Below are positions 1 to 9,498 of a stretch of 64,000 bases of DNA, in pieces (positions within the stretch are counted from its first letter, which is position 1; each line of letters opens with the position of its first letter). The stretch is from Aeromonas simiae. Lineage in GTDB: Bacteria; Pseudomonadota; Gammaproteobacteria; Enterobacterales; Aeromonadaceae. Under the pieces are notes generated by a model, which did not search any database, was not told the DNA's origin, and worked only from the letters and a program-made list of their open reading frames with translations. The stretch is from assembly GCF_000820125.1 (NCBI RefSeq), contig NZ_CDBY01000033.1, positions 1-64,000 of the forward strand. The letters are read 5' to 3'. Position numbers and translations under genes: made by a program.

Positions 1-1385
1 GGTTGGGGGGCCTCGCGGCACTGGGTCCAGGGGCCCAGATGTTTGGGCATCAAGCCTCGCAGGCGACCGGCCACATTGGTTGCGGCGTGATAGAGGCGCG
101 GGTGGGTGGCCGCGAAAGCAAAGCCTTGCATGGCCAGCGTCTCGAGCCGGCTCTTGGCCGCCCCCTGCCCCGCCAGCGGCTCGTGGCCGGGCTGTGCGTC
201 GTGTTTGGCCTCCCGGCGCAGGCGCTGCAACATATCGGGAATGGGGATGCGCACCGGGCACACCTCGCCGCAGGCGCCGCACAGGCTCGATGCGGTCACC
301 AAGTCCTGGGTGCTTTCGAGCCCCAATAGATGGGGGGAGATGATTTTGCCGATGGGGCCCGGGTAGATGGTGCCGTAGGCGTGGCCACCGATGCGGGTGT
401 AGACCGGACAGTGGTTCATGCAGGCGCCGCAGCGGATGCACTGCAAGGTCTTTCGCAGCTCCTCGTCCCGGTAAGCCTGGCTGCGGCCGTTGTCGAGCAG
501 CACCAGGTGCACCTCGTCCGGGCCATCCAGCTCCCCTGCCCGGCGCGGGCCGCTGATGACGTTGAAGTAGGTGGTGATGGCCTGGCCGGTGGCCGAGCGG
601 GTCAAGGCGCTGTAAAGGGGCGGCACGTCGGATAAAAACTCCACCACCTTCTCGATGCCGGTGATGGCCACGTGTACTTTCGGCACCGTCGTACACATGC
701 GCCCGTTGCCCTCGTTCTCGACCAGACACAGGCTGCCGGTCTCGGCCACCGCAAAGTTGACGCCAGAGAGCCCCATGCCGGCGCGGCGAAACTCTTCACG
801 CAGGGCCCGCCGCCCGGTCTGGATCAGGGCGTCCACGTCCGTGGTGGGGGTGAAACCTTCTAGGTGATGGGCGAAAGTGTCGCTCACCTCCTGCTTGTTC
901 TTGTGGATGGCGGGCATGATGATGTGGGACGGGGTATCGCCATCGAGCTGGACGATGAACTCCCCCATGTCGCTCTCAAGGCAGCGGATGCCGTGGCGCG
1001 CCATCTCGTGGTTGAACCCCACCTCCTCACTCACCATGGACTTGCCCTTGACGATGCTGCTCACCCCGTGTTGCTGGGCGATGCCAAGGATGATGGCGTT
1101 GGCCTCGGCCGGCGTCTGGGCCCAGTGCACCTTGATGCCGTTGCGCTCACAGTTGGCTTCGAGCTGCGCCAAAAGATCCGGCAGGCGCGAGAGGCAGCGC
1201 TGGCGGATCTGCTCCGCCGCATCGCGCACCAATTCTTCTTCGGCGGGATCGGCGAAGGCATCGCGGCGCTTGGCGCGCAGGTAATCCATGGCGCCACGAA
1301 AATTCTGGCGCAGCACGGGGTCGGCCAGGGCCGCCTCGGCCTGGGGATGGAAGCGGCGCGGCGAATACTTGGCGTGCTCACTCAT
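1..1385 (-). CDS. lldF: LldF/LutB-type iron-sulfur L-lactate oxidation subunit (3' end cut by window edge)
   Basis: Iron-sulfur electron-transfer subunit of the LldEFG (LutABC) L-lactate dehydrogenase complex. It begins MSEHAKYSPRRFHPQ at 1385; 461 codons are present and no stop is reached, against a usual family length near 465-475. Two ferredoxin-like cysteine motifs are visible near the end: CIRCGACMNHCP and CGACGEVCP, each followed by the expected distal Cys-Pro. The central part carries the LutB-type segments VKGKSMVSEEVG and AETGSLCLVENEGNGR. The start overlaps the end of lldE by 8 bases, indicating translational coupling in an operon transcribed leftward. The partner lldG/lutC should lie beyond the left edge (inference). 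Confidence 0.93.
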   Translation of the reverse strand, partial: MSEHAKYSPRRFHPQAEAALADPVLRQNFRGAMDYLRAKRRDAFADPAEEELVRDAAEQIRQRCLSRLPDLLAQLEANCERNGIKVHWAQTPAEANAIILGIAQQHGVSSIVKGKSMVSEEVGFNHEMARHGIRCLESDMGEFIVQLDGDTPSHIIMPAIHKNKQEVSDTFAHHLEGFTPTTDVDALIQTGRRALREEFRRAGMGLSGVNFAVAETGSLCLVENEGNGRMCTTVPKVHVAITGIEKVVEFLSDVPPLYSALTRSATGQAITTYFNVISGPRRAGELDGPDEVHLVLLDNGRSQAYRDEELRKTLQCIRCGACMNHCPVYTRIGGHAYGTIYPGPIGKIISPHLLGLESTQDLVTASSLCGACGEVCPVRIPIPDMLQRLRREAKHDAQPGHEPLAGQGAAKSRLETLAMQGFAFAATHPRLYHAATNVAGRLRGLMPKHLGPWTQCREAPQ

Positions 1386-2169
1386 GATGGGCCCCCTGTT
1401 TTTGCGCTGGTAAGCCCTGCGCCACCGGCTCGCTGTGGGCGAGCAGGAAGCTCGCCAGGTGCATGGCGGGCAGTGTCTTGCCCTGATAGGCCAGGGAGCC
1501 CTTGATGTTCAAGAGGCACCCCCAGTCGGCGCTCACCAGGGTGTCGGCGCCGGTCGCCAGCAGGTGGCGGGTCTTGTCTTCGACCATGGCCTGGCTGATG
1601 TGGGGGTGGCGCACCGAGAAGGTACCGCCAAAGCCGCAGCACTCGCTCTCGTAGGCCTGCTCGTGCAAGGTGACGCCACCCAGCTGCCCTAACAGGGCGC
1701 GGGCCGTGGTGTGTACCTGCATCTCGCGCCGGGCCGAGCAGGAGGTGTGCATGACGATGCTCGCCTCCCCCACTGCGCGCCAGCGTACCCGGCAGATCTG
1801 GGCCAGAAATTCGGTTAGCTCGAACACCCGCTCGCAAAATGCCGCCACCTCGGGGCTACCCGGAAAGAGGCGGCCATAGTGATGGTGCATCATGCCGCCG
1901 CAAGAGCCCGACAGCACCACCACCGGCCAGGGCTCGGGGAAGAGCGCCATCTGGCTTTTGGCCACCTGGCGCGCCTCCTCTTCATGGCCCGAGGTGTAGG
2001 CCGGCTGCCCGCAGCAGGTCTGTTTCTCGACAAAGTGCACCCTTATCCCTTCCCGCTCGATCAGGGCGATGGCATCGAGCCCCGCCACCGGGTCGAACAA
2101 GTCCACCAGACAGGTGGCGTAGAGATAGACATCGGCCGGCTTGGCCGGATAGACCCGCATTACCTTCAT
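1378..2169 (-). CDS. lldE: LldE/LutA-type lactate utilisation subunit
   Basis: 263-residue cysteine-rich (CCG domain) subunit of the LldEFG complex, which oxidises L-lactate to pyruvate in the cytoplasm. Two CCG motifs are seen: KQTCCGQPAYTSGH in the first half and ESECCGFGGTFSVRHP in the second, the arrangement expected of LutA/LldE and of the heterodisulfide-reductase-like family. The ATG at 2169 is preferred because an AGGAG lies 8 bases upstream; a GTG immediately before it is the alternative. It follows lldP by 12 bases and overlaps lldF by 8, so lldP-lldE-lldF form one transcription unit. Confidence 0.93.
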   Translation of the reverse strand: MKVMRVYPAKPADVYLYATCLVDLFDPVAGLDAIALIEREGIRVHFVEKQTCCGQPAYTSGHEEEARQVAKSQMALFPEPWPVVVLSGSCGGMMHHHYGRLFPGSPEVAAFCERVFELTEFLAQICRVRWRAVGEASIVMHTSCSARREMQVHTTARALLGQLGGVTLHEQAYESECCGFGGTFSVRHPHISQAMVEDKTRHLLATGADTLVSADWGCLLNIKGSLAYQGKTLPAMHLASFLLAHSEPVAQGLPAQKQGAHHE

Positions 2170-2181
2170 CACTTGCTCTCC

Positions 2182-3879
2182 TTACTTCAATTGCAGCAGG
2201 GCGTCCGAGATGTGGAAGCTGTAGATGATCGCCAACCCGATCAGGCCGGTAGCCAGCAGGTAGTAGAGGGTCGGCAGCGCGGTCTTGCGCAGGGTCGCCC
2301 CCTCGCGGCCCAAGAGCCCCACGGTGGCCGAGGCCGCCACCACGTTGTGAATGGCGATCATGTTGCCAGCGGCCGCGCCCACGGCTTGCAAGGCCAGCAT
2401 GGCGGCGGTGGAGACCCCCAGGGTCTGGGCCACCTCGAACTGGAACTGGCTGAACATCATGTTCGACACCGTGTTGGAGCCGGCGATAAAGGCCCCCAGG
2501 GCGCCGATAGTGGCGCTCAGCGCCGGGAAGAACTCCCCGACCAGCCCGGCGGCGAAATTGGCGGTGGTCACCGGCATGCTGGCAAGCTCCGCCCCGTTGA
2601 CGCCGGAGTTGATGAAGATGCGCACCATGGGCACGGTGAAAATCAGCACGAAACCGGCACCGATCAAGGTGCGGCCTGACTCTCCCATGGCCTTGCCAAA
2701 GGGGGCGAGCGAGCGGGACTGGATCAGGGTCGCCAGCAGGGCGCACAGCACCAAGAGGCCCCCCGGCAAATAGAGCGGCTCAATCGACGCGCTCACCCCC
2801 TTCTCACCCATAAGGTCGGTGAAGGCGAGGCTCACCGACAGGAGGCTCGCCTTGAACTCCGGGCTCACCCGGCTCGCCACCAGCAAGAGGGCCAACGCCA
2901 CATAAGGGAGCCAGGCCAGCATGAGCGACATGGGGCGGGCGGCAGAGTCTTTGAGATCGAGCTTGATGGAGCCGAGCCACTCGGCCGGCCACTCTTTTTC
3001 GGGGGCAAAGTCCCACTGCGTCTTGGGCACCAAAAAGCCGTGGCGCGCCGCCGTCACCACCAGAGCCAGCCCCACCAGACCGCCGATGAGGGACGGGAAC
3101 TCGGGGCCGAGCAGCATGCCGGTCAGGGCATAGGGCACGGTGAACGCGAGCCCGGCGAATATCGCGAACGGCAAGATGGCCAGCCCCTCGGTCCAGCTGC
3201 GGTTACGGCCGAAAAAGCGGGTCAGCATCATCACCATCAATACCGGCATCAGGGTGCCGACGGTGGCGTGAATGAGGGCCACGTTGGTGGTCACCTGCTG
3301 CAAATAGATATCCCAACTGCTGCCACCTGCGCTCAACGTCTGGCCGATGGCCTGGCTATCGAGCCCCTTGTTGATGCCAACGAGGATGGGGGTGCCCACC
3401 GCACCGAACGACACCGGGGTGGACTGGATCATCATGCCGAGCAGCACGGCGGCGAGCGCCGGAAAGCCGATGGCCACCAGCAAGGGGGCGGCGATGGCGG
3501 CCGGGGTGCCAAAGCCCGAGGCCCCTTCGATAAAGGCGCCGAAGCACCAGGCGATGATGATGGCCTGGATGCGCCGATCCGGCGAGATGTTGGTAAAGCC
3601 GCTGCGAATCGCCGTGATGGCGCCGGTGTGCTTGAGGGTGTTGAGCATCAGGATGGCCCCGAACACGATCCAGAGCACGGTGACCGTGATGATGAGCCCT
3701 TGCAGGGTGGAGGCAAAGACTCGAGTTGGGCTCATCTGCCAGCCCCACAGGGCGATGAACACGGTGAGCAGGAAGGCGATGGGCATGGCGCGCTTAGCGG
3801 GCCAGTTGAGGCCAACCAGTAGCACGGCGGCCACCAGGATCGGCGAGAAGGCCACCAGGGCCAGCAGGGTGTCGGTCAT
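2182..3879 (-). CDS. lldP: L-lactate permease, LctP family
   Basis: Inner-membrane lactate/H+ symporter, about 565 residues and hydrophobic throughout with roughly a dozen membrane segments. The family signature region [17 protein letters not shown] is intact, as is the C-terminal [18 protein letters not shown] segment typical of LctP proteins. Two adjacent ATGs (3882 and 3879) occur; 3879 gives a seven-base spacing to AAGGA. It is the first gene of the leftward lldP-lldE-lldF unit, so uptake and oxidation of lactate are co-expressed. Glycolate is an alternative substrate in this family, but the adjoining lldEF makes lactate more likely. Confidence 0.92.
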   Translation of the reverse strand: MTDTLLALVAFSPILVAAVLLVGLNWPAKRAMPIAFLLTVFIALWGWQMSPTRVFASTLQGLIITVTVLWIVFGAILMLNTLKHTGAITAIRSGFTNISPDRRIQAIIIAWCFGAFIEGASGFGTPAAIAAPLLVAIGFPALAAVLLGMMIQSTPVSFGAVGTPILVGINKGLDSQAIGQTLSAGGSSWDIYLQQVTTNVALIHATVGTLMPVLMVMMLTRFFGRNRSWTEGLAILPFAIFAGLAFTVPYALTGMLLGPEFPSLIGGLVGLALVVTAARHGFLVPKTQWDFAPEKEWPAEWLGSIKLDLKDSAARPMSLMLAWLPYVALALLLVASRVSPEFKASLLSVSLAFTDLMGEKGVSASIEPLYLPGGLLVLCALLATLIQSRSLAPFGKAMGESGRTLIGAGFVLIFTVPMVRIFINSGVNGAELASMPVTTANFAAGLVGEFFPALSATIGALGAFIAGSNTVSNMMFSQFQFEVAQTLGVSTAAMLALQAVGAAAGNMIAIHNVVAASATVGLLGREGATLRKTALPTLYYLLATGLIGLAIIYSFHISDALLQLK

Positions 3880-3979
3880 CATTGCGTCCTTGTCCAGAGG
3901 GGGTGCAGGAGGCACCTTGTTGTTGTTTTGTTAAGCGGACGTGACCTTACCCTGTTCCTTTTTCGCGATATATGGAAAT

Positions 3980-3996
3980 AATGAACAACATTCATT
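3980..3996. promoter_or_regulatory. candidate LysR operator between lldP and its divergent regulator
   Basis: AATGAA and TTCATT form a perfect 6-base inverted repeat separated by CAACA, in the 130-base divergent region between lldP and the LysR gene at 4013. Its position just upstream of the regulator's start suits autoregulation and control of the lactate operon. No binding data; assignment is from position and symmetry only. Confidence 0.4.
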
Positions 3997-4012
3997 CCAA
4001 AAGTTGATCAAT

Positions 4013-4918
4013 ATGGCCCGCACCGACGACCTCATCCTCTTCGCTCAGGTGGTAGAGGCCGGCTCCTTTAGCAAGGTGGCTGAACAAAATTCCCTGACAA
4101 ATTCAGTGGTTAGCAAGCGGATAGGACGTCTTGAGGAAGAACTCGGGGTGCAGCTACTCTATCGCACCACCCGTCGGCTCACCTTGAGCGAGGCAGGAAA
4201 GGAGCTTTATCAAGGTGCCAAAAATGTGAAGGCTGCCGCATTGGATGCCTTCGATGCGGTGGCGGGATTTGGCGAAAAAGTGAGCGGGCATGTGCGCATG
4301 TCGGTGCCCACCATCTCCGGGGAGCTGCTGCTGGCCGATGCGGTCGCCGATTTTTGCCAGCAGCACCCTGGGCTCACGGTGGAGATGTCGCTCGACAATC
4401 GCTTCGTCAATCTGGTGGAAGAGGGGTTTGATCTGGTCATTCGCACCGGGTATCTGGATGACTCGAGCCTGATTGCCCGCCACATCCTCGACTCCCAGTG
4501 GGTGATCTGCGCCGCCCCCGCCTATGTGCGCCACTTCGGGGCGCCGCGCGAGCCATCAGACCTGCTCACCCACAACTGCCTGCGCTACGCCTACCAGAGC
4601 ACGGGGGCCTCGGAGTGGGCCTTCAAGGGGGAAGAGGGCAACTATCTGGTGTCGGTATCGGGGAGCTTTTCAACCGACAACGCCGGGGCCCTGCGCAAGG
4701 CGGCGCTCGGCGGGCGCGGCATCGTCTATGTGCCGCGCTGTCTCGTTTATCACGATCTGATGCAGGGGGATCTGGTCGACCTCTTCCCCGATAGGGTCGG
4801 TAAAAAGCTCGGCATCTACGCCGTCTATCCCTTCACCCGCCAGCCGCCGCGCAAGATAAGGCTGCTCATCGAGCACATTCGCCAGCGCTATCTCGACATC
4901 GCCCACTACTTTGTCTGA
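4013..4918 (+). CDS. LysR-family regulator, probably of the lactate operon
   Basis: 301-residue LysR transcription factor. The N-terminal winged helix (residues about 4-62, LILFAQVVEAGSFSKVAE then SVVSKRIGRLEEELG) is followed by an LysR substrate domain from about 90 (GHVRMSVP) to the C-terminus. The ATG at 4013 (MARTDD) fits family length; an upstream in-frame ATG at 3941 would add 24 residues with no homology and sits across the candidate operator. It is divergent to lldP, the usual arrangement of a LysR regulator and its target, so lactate control is inferred. Its last 13 bases overlap the end of the convergent hydrolase gene. Confidence 0.88.
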   Translation: MARTDDLILFAQVVEAGSFSKVAEQNSLTNSVVSKRIGRLEEELGVQLLYRTTRRLTLSEAGKELYQGAKNVKAAALDAFDAVAGFGEKVSGHVRMSVPTISGELLLADAVADFCQQHPGLTVEMSLDNRFVNLVEEGFDLVIRTGYLDDSSLIARHILDSQWVICAAPAYVRHFGAPREPSDLLTHNCLRYAYQSTGASEWAFKGEEGNYLVSVSGSFSTDNAGALRKAALGGRGIVYVPRCLVYHDLMQGDLVDLFPDRVGKKLGIYAVYPFTRQPPRKIRLLIEHIRQRYLDIAHYFV

Positions 4919-5706
4919 GTCGCCCCGTCGCGTTGGATCGAGAGAAAGGCCAACGACTGGCGGTTGAAGAGCTCGGGGTGTTCGACGTTGCAGACGTGAC
5001 CGCAACCGTCGATGACCGCCAGAGTGCTGTGCGGATCACGCGCCACCTGCTCGCGCACCGGCGAGAGGAACAGGTAGTCCTCCTCCCCCATGATGTAGAG
5101 AGTGGGGATCCCGACCGGGCGCTCGCGAAAATAGCGCATCAGGGGATTGACCTCGGTGGCGAGGCGAAACCAGCGTTTGAACTCTTTTTGGCACAATTTG
5201 CGCGCCTCACGCACAAACAGGAGACGCGACTCCTGGTGGCGCTTGCGCGGCATGATGATGAAGGCAAACAGGCGATAGAGCCACATATAGGGCAGGAAGT
5301 GCTGGCCGAGGCGCCCGAGCTGCACCAGCACCCGCGAGCGGATATCGAGCCGCAAAATGGCACCGCCAAGCACCATGCTGCACACCCGCTCGGGGCAGAG
5401 CTCGGCCAGGTGGCGGATGAGGATGGTGCCAAGGGACATGCCGACAAAATGGGCACGGCGGATCCCCAGATGATCGAGCAGCCGGACTATATCCTCGGTC
5501 ACATCACGAAAGCTGTACTTCCCCTGCACCACCTGCTGCAACCGGTGCGACTGGCCGTGTCCGCGCAAGTCGAGCAGCAGCACGTTGAAGTGCTCACGGT
5601 AGGCCTTGAGCTGACGAAACCAGAGGCTGGAGCTGCCCCCTGCTCCGTGGACAAACACCACCCACGGCCACTCGGGGCCCAGTTCATAGGTCTTGTGATA
5701 AAGCAT
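4906..5706 (-). CDS. alpha/beta-fold hydrolase
   Basis: 266-residue cytoplasmic alpha/beta hydrolase. Visible motifs: oxyanion-hole VFVHGAGGS near residue 20, LLLDLRGHGQS, nucleophile elbow GMSLGT (Ser catalytic), acid region GEEDYLF and a late histidine in DGCGHVCNVEHP. Substrate cannot be assigned from sequence; esterase, lipase or haloperoxidase-like activities are all possible. The start at 5706 (MLYHKTYEL) is chosen because AGGAG precedes it by five to six bases; earlier in-frame ATGs lack a site. It is convergent with the LysR gene and their 3' ends overlap by 13 bases. Confidence 0.85.
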   Translation of the reverse strand: MLYHKTYELGPEWPWVVFVHGAGGSSSLWFRQLKAYREHFNVLLLDLRGHGQSHRLQQVVQGKYSFRDVTEDIVRLLDHLGIRRAHFVGMSLGTILIRHLAELCPERVCSMVLGGAILRLDIRSRVLVQLGRLGQHFLPYMWLYRLFAFIIMPRKRHQESRLLFVREARKLCQKEFKRWFRLATEVNPLMRYFRERPVGIPTLYIMGEEDYLFLSPVREQVARDPHSTLAVIDGCGHVCNVEHPELFNRQSLAFLSIQRDGATQTK

Positions 5707-5784
5707 GGTGCTCCTTTTCATCATCCCATCGCCCAGGGGTATACTGGGCGGCACATTCTAGCAGAACCCGAAAAGGGAACCTTG

Positions 5785-6138
5785 ATGAAGCTCACCCCCT
5801 TGCGCGAACGCTTGCTGAGCCTGCCCGGCGCCAGCGAAGACACGCCGTTTGGCCCGGAAATCCTGGTCTATCGTATCGCCGACAAGATGTTTGCCCTGCT
5901 GAGCTGGCAGGAAGAGCCGATGCGCCTCAACCTCAAGTGCGAGCCCGAGCTGGCCCTGCTGCTGCGTGAACTGCACCCCGAGGTCACCCCGGGCTGGCAC
6001 ATGAACAAACAGCATTGGAACACCATCACCCTGACCGACACGCTGGACGAGCATCTCTGGTATGGCTGGGTACGCCACTCTTACGAGCGGGTCTGTGCCG
6101 GCCTGCCCAAACGCCTGCGCCCCGAGGCCCCATGCTGA
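5785..6138 (+). CDS. MmcQ/YjbR family protein
   Basis: 117-residue small protein of the MmcQ/YjbR (cyaY-like fold) family: MKLTPLRERLLSLPGA, ETPFGPE-like SEDTPFGPEILVYRIADKMFALLSW, then LNLKCEPELALLLRE and GWHMNKQHWNT, which are the recognisable family blocks. These proteins are often described as DNA-binding, but a biochemical role is not settled. Its stop overlaps the start of the following acetyltransferase (ATGCTGA), so the two are translationally coupled. Confidence 0.85.
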   Translation: MKLTPLRERLLSLPGASEDTPFGPEILVYRIADKMFALLSWQEEPMRLNLKCEPELALLLRELHPEVTPGWHMNKQHWNTITLTDTLDEHLWYGWVRHSYERVCAGLPKRLRPEAPC

Positions 6139-6602
6139 CCCCCACCATGCTGCGCCCCATGGAGCCGGCCGACTACGCAGAGCTGGCCACGCTGTTCGCC
6201 GGTACGATTCGCCATCACGGCCCCGAGCACTACACGCCGGCCCAGGTCGAAGCATGGGCCGCCGGCGCCCACCACAGCCACTTCGTGCAGGAGCTCGCCT
6301 TCAGCCATGGCTGGGTCGCCTGGCATGGCGAGCAACGCGTCGGTTTCGTGACACTCGATGACAGCGGCCACCTGGGCCTGCTCTACGTAGCGGCCACAAA
6401 GGTGCGTGGCGGGATCGGTCAGGCACTGCTGGAGCGGGCCATGCTCCAGGCCCGTGAACTCGGCATGTCGCGCCTCGAGGTGGAGGCCAGCGCCTTCAGT
6501 CTCGGCCTCTTTCTCAAGCTTGGATTTACCCTGATCGGCGTTGAGCGAGTCGAGCGCGGTGGTGTGGCCTTTGAGCGCCATCGCCTTGAGCGCCTCTTGT
6601 GA
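6132..6602 (+). CDS. GNAT-family N-acetyltransferase
   Basis: 156-residue GNAT acetyltransferase. The fold elements are MLRPMEPADYAELATLFAGT (beta1-alpha1), GWVAWHGEQRVGFVTLDD, GHLGLLYVAATKVRGGIGQALL (motif A, acetyl-CoA pyrophosphate loop, here RGGIGQA) and a C-terminal beta-rich segment ending GFTLIGVERVERGGVAFERHR. Similar to YafP/PhnO-like single-domain members. The ATG at 6132 overlaps the upstream stop; ATG 6147 is an alternative. Acceptor substrate unknown. Confidence 0.85.
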   Translation: MLTPTMLRPMEPADYAELATLFAGTIRHHGPEHYTPAQVEAWAAGAHHSHFVQELAFSHGWVAWHGEQRVGFVTLDDSGHLGLLYVAATKVRGGIGQALLERAMLQARELGMSRLEVEASAFSLGLFLKLGFTLIGVERVERGGVAFERHRLERLL

Positions 6603-6657
6603 TCCCGCTATCTCCCACTAAAATAGGCGCGGTCTCCACATTCACGGGCAGCACTCT

Positions 6658-6993
6658 ATGGTGGTCAACAGCGAAGGGTATCAGGCGCTTATCGAGTATC
6701 TGGTGGAAAGCCTCGGGCTGTTCGAGCAAAAGGATGGCCCCACCTGCGATGAGACCATCGAGGATCTGGTCAGCGACCGGGTCGCCACCAGTCTGATGGC
6801 CATCTGCGAGCAAAATCCCCATATCGACGCCGAGCTGCGCTTCGTCATCATGCAGGAGGCCGACGCCGTGGTGGCCGATCTGCAAGAGGTGCTCTCCGCC
6901 GTCTGGCAGCGCCCGGCCACCACAGCCCAGCGCGATTTTCTCATCGAGTTCGTGGATCTCATCAAAAACCTGTTCGACAGCCTGCTGCGCTGA
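6658..6993 (+). CDS. small acidic protein, DUF3802 family
   Basis: 111-residue acidic, mostly helical protein. Its opening (MVVNSEGYQALIEYLVESL), length and the C-terminal NLF motif (LIKNLFDSLLR) match what I recall of DUF3802, a family found in Vibrio, Shewanella and Aeromonas with no known function. No signal peptide or membrane segment. It stands alone, 55 bases after the acetyltransferase, and is followed by a hairpin at 7026-7058. Confidence 0.65.
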   Translation: MVVNSEGYQALIEYLVESLGLFEQKDGPTCDETIEDLVSDRVATSLMAICEQNPHIDAELRFVIMQEADAVVADLQEVLSAVWQRPATTAQRDFLIEFVDLIKNLFDSLLR

Positions 6994-7025
6994 GCCGCAC
7001 AGACCTAAGCCCGCACCAAAAGAAA

Positions 7026-7058
7026 CAGGCCGCCTCGCATCAATGCGGGAGCGGCCTG
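7026..7058. terminator. hairpin between DUF3802 gene and msrA
   Basis: Arms CAGGCCGC (7026-7033) and GCGGCCTG (7051-7058), with an inner CGCAT/ATGCG stem, form a long hairpin between convergent genes. The flanks are not strongly T-rich on either strand, so termination would be weak or factor-assisted. Confidence 0.5.
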
Positions 7059-7204
7059 GCTTGCTGTCATCTATCACTAGTGGCAAGAAGTGTCTGGTCT
7101 AGGTCTCGTCCTTGAGTACCTATCTGGTTGGGCTACCCCATACACAGAAAGTTCCCTGTTTTGTCATATTTTTGATCCTGCGTCACTTTTTGCGCCCATG
7201 TCAC

Positions 7205-7837
7205 TCAGCGTGGTGGCGGCAGGCAGACCCCGATCCCCCCCAAGCCGCAATACCCTTGCGGATTCTTGGCCAGGTATTGCTGGTGATACTCCTCGGCATA
7301 ATAGAAAGGGGCCAGCGGCTCGATGACGGTCGTGATGCGGCGCTGGTCTCCGCTCTCGTTCATCGCCCTTTGGTAAGCCGTCAGGCTCTCCTCGGCCTCA
7401 GCCTGCTGCTGCGCGTCGGCATAGAAGATCACCGAGCGGTATTGAGTGCCGATATCTCCTCCCTGGCGCATGCCTTGCGCCGGATCGTGCTGCTCCCAGA
7501 ACAGGCGCAGCAGATCGCCATAAGAGATAATGGCGGGATCAAATACCACCTGCACCGTCTCCGCGTGACCGGTGCGGCCAGAGCACACCTCCTGATAGGT
7601 GGGATTGGGCGTCAGCCCCCCCTGATAACCGGCTGCCGTGCTCCACACACCCTTCTGTTGCCAGAACAAGCGCTCAACGCCCCAGAAACAGCCCATGCCA
7701 AACCAGGCCACCGCCATCCCGGCCGGCCAGGGGGCCACGGTGGCGTGACCATTGACAAAATGCACCGGGTTGACGGGCATCGGCTCGCTGCGGCCCGGCA
7801 GCGCATCGGCGGCGGTCACCAGCTGGGTTTTCTCCAT
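7205..7837 (-). CDS. msrA: peptide methionine sulfoxide reductase MsrA
   Basis: Reduces methionine-S-sulfoxide in proteins, using thioredoxin for recycling; cytoplasmic. 210 residues, the same size class as E. coli MsrA (212). The active-site motif GCFWG is at residues 49-53 (catalytic Cys50), followed by [12 protein letters not shown] and the HAETVQV segment; recycling cysteines are in the C-terminal [11 protein letters not shown]. The start at 7837 (MEKTQL) has AGGAG six bases upstream; a longer in-frame reading to 7858 lacks one. Monocistronic, facing away from argA. Confidence 0.95.
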   Translation of the reverse strand: MEKTQLVTAADALPGRSEPMPVNPVHFVNGHATVAPWPAGMAVAWFGMGCFWGVERLFWQQKGVWSTAAGYQGGLTPNPTYQEVCSGRTGHAETVQVVFDPAIISYGDLLRLFWEQHDPAQGMRQGGDIGTQYRSVIFYADAQQQAEAEESLTAYQRAMNESGDQRRITTVIEPLAPFYYAEEYHQQYLAKNPQGYCGLGGIGVCLPPPR

Positions 7838-8009
7838 GACATACTCCTGACATTCCACGGATCATCGACAATAAGGGAGTCATCACTGCCAATCAACCAT
7901 GCGCCTTGCATGGCCATGTCATCGCGCCGTCACCGCCCGCTCTCATCCTCGGCAACGCAGGAGAAAGGCCACGCCGGGAGGTGATTAATCCACAAATGGA
8001 TTTTTAGTC

Positions 8010-8037
8010 TTGATTTATGAATTTATTCTCATATATT
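8010..8037 (+). promoter_or_regulatory. argA promoter with overlapping ARG box
   Basis: TTGATT (8010-8015) and TATATT (8032-8037) are spaced by 16 bases. The spacer is filled by TATGAATTTATTCTCATA (8016-8033), which matches the ArgR operator half-site TGAAT fully and the second half-site at three of five positions. Overlap of operator and promoter is how ArgR represses arginine genes in related bacteria. Prediction only. Confidence 0.45.
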
Positions 8038-8075
8038 GACCCTTATATTGACTTTATATTTTGTAAGGACCTGCT

Positions 8076-9404
8076 GTGCGTGAACGGGATCCAGCGCTGG
8101 TCGACGCGTTTCGTCAATCCACCCCCTATGTGAATTTCCACCGGGGCGGCACCTTCGTGCTGATGCTCGGGGGTGAGGCGGTCAGTCACCCCAATTTTAC
8201 CAATATCATCAACGACATCGCCCTGTTACAGACGCTGGGGATCCGCCTCGTGCTGGTATTCGGCGCCCGTCCGCAGATCGATGACGCCCTGGCGCGTCAC
8301 GGCATCACCCCTGTCTATCACAAGAAGACCCGGGTCACCGATGAAGAGAGCCTCGGCATCATCAAGCAGGTGTGCGGTGGTATGCAATTTGAAATCACCT
8401 CGCGCCTGTCGATGGGGCTCACCAATACCCCCATGGCAGGGGCCCGCATCAGCGTGGTGAGCGGCAACTTCGTCACCGCCCAGCCGCTGGGGGTCGACGA
8501 GGGGGTCGACTACTGCCTGAGCGGTCGCATTCGCCGCATCGATGTGGAGGGGGTTCGCCGTCAGCTGGATCAGAACCATCTGGTGCTGATCTCCCCCATC
8601 GGCTGCTCGGTCACCGGCGAGAGCTTCAACCTCAACTCCGAAGACGTGGCCCAGCGCATCGCCGTCGATATCAAGGCCGACAAGCTGATCTGCTTCAGTG
8701 CCCATCAAGGGGTGCTCGATCGCGCAGGCGAAGCCATCTCAGAGCTCTTCCCGGAAGAGGCGCAAGAGATCTTAAGCCAGCTCGAGCAGGAGGGGGATCA
8801 CCTCTCCAGCACGGCGCGCTATCTGCGGGCGGCCATCGCCTCCTGCCGTGGCGGCGTGCCGCGCTCTCATCTGGTGAGCTTCATGAACGACGGCGCCATG
8901 TTGCAAGAGCTGTTCACCCGTGAGGGGCTCGGCACCCAGATCGTGCGTGAAAGCGCCGAGCGGGCGCGCGCCGCCACCATCGAAGATATCGGCGGCATTC
9001 TCGAGCTGATCCGTCCGATGGAGGAAGAGGGGATCTTGGTGCGCCGCTCGCGCGAGCAACTGGAGATGGAGATCGATCACTTCACCGTGATCGCCCGTGA
9101 CGGCCTCATCATCGGCTGCGCCGCGCTCTATCGCTTCCCCGATGAGGCGATGGCCGAGATGGCCTGCGTTGCCATTCATCCGGATTACCGCAGTGGTAAC
9201 CGGGGCGACATGCTGGTCAACCGGGTGACCGATCAGGCGCGTCGGCTCGGCATCGAACATCTGTTCGTGCTGACCACCCGCTCCGTTCACTGGTTCCAAG
9301 AGCGCGGCTTCTCACCGGTTGAGGTGGAAGCCCTGCCGGTGGCCAAACAGCGCCTCTACAACTGGCAGCGCCGCTCCAAGATCCTGATGAAACGGATTTC
9401 ATAA
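8076..9404 (+). CDS. argA: N-acetylglutamate synthase
   Basis: First step of arginine biosynthesis: acetyl-CoA plus glutamate to N-acetylglutamate; cytoplasmic, feedback-inhibited by arginine in the classical enzyme. 442 residues (E. coli 443). N-terminal amino-acid-kinase-like domain (residues about 15-280, [22 protein letters not shown]) and C-terminal GNAT domain (about 295-442, [13 protein letters not shown]-like, [13 protein letters not shown] acetyl-CoA loop). It uses a GTG start at 8076 with TAAGGA upstream, within a leader fed by the ARG-box promoter. Monocistronic. Confidence 0.96.
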   Translation: MRERDPALVDAFRQSTPYVNFHRGGTFVLMLGGEAVSHPNFTNIINDIALLQTLGIRLVLVFGARPQIDDALARHGITPVYHKKTRVTDEESLGIIKQVCGGMQFEITSRLSMGLTNTPMAGARISVVSGNFVTAQPLGVDEGVDYCLSGRIRRIDVEGVRRQLDQNHLVLISPIGCSVTGESFNLNSEDVAQRIAVDIKADKLICFSAHQGVLDRAGEAISELFPEEAQEILSQLEQEGDHLSSTARYLRAAIASCRGGVPRSHLVSFMNDGAMLQELFTREGLGTQIVRESAERARAATIEDIGGILELIRPMEEEGILVRRSREQLEMEIDHFTVIARDGLIIGCAALYRFPDEAMAEMACVAIHPDYRSGNRGDMLVNRVTDQARRLGIEHLFVLTTRSVHWFQERGFSPVEVEALPVAKQRLYNWQRRSKILMKRIS

Positions 9405-9457
9405 CTATCTGATTTTAAAAAAACATCCGCATGAAGTTGTCTTTTTAATCATATTGA

Positions 9458-9487
9458 TTGACAGGCTCATGTCGTGCGGGGTATTTG
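9458..9487 (+). promoter_or_regulatory. predicted lysC promoter
   Basis: A consensus TTGACA (9458-9463), an 18-base spacer and TATTTG (9482-9487) place transcription start near 9494, immediately before the lysine riboswitch fold. Confidence 0.55.
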
Positions 9488-9498
9488 TTAAGTCAAGC

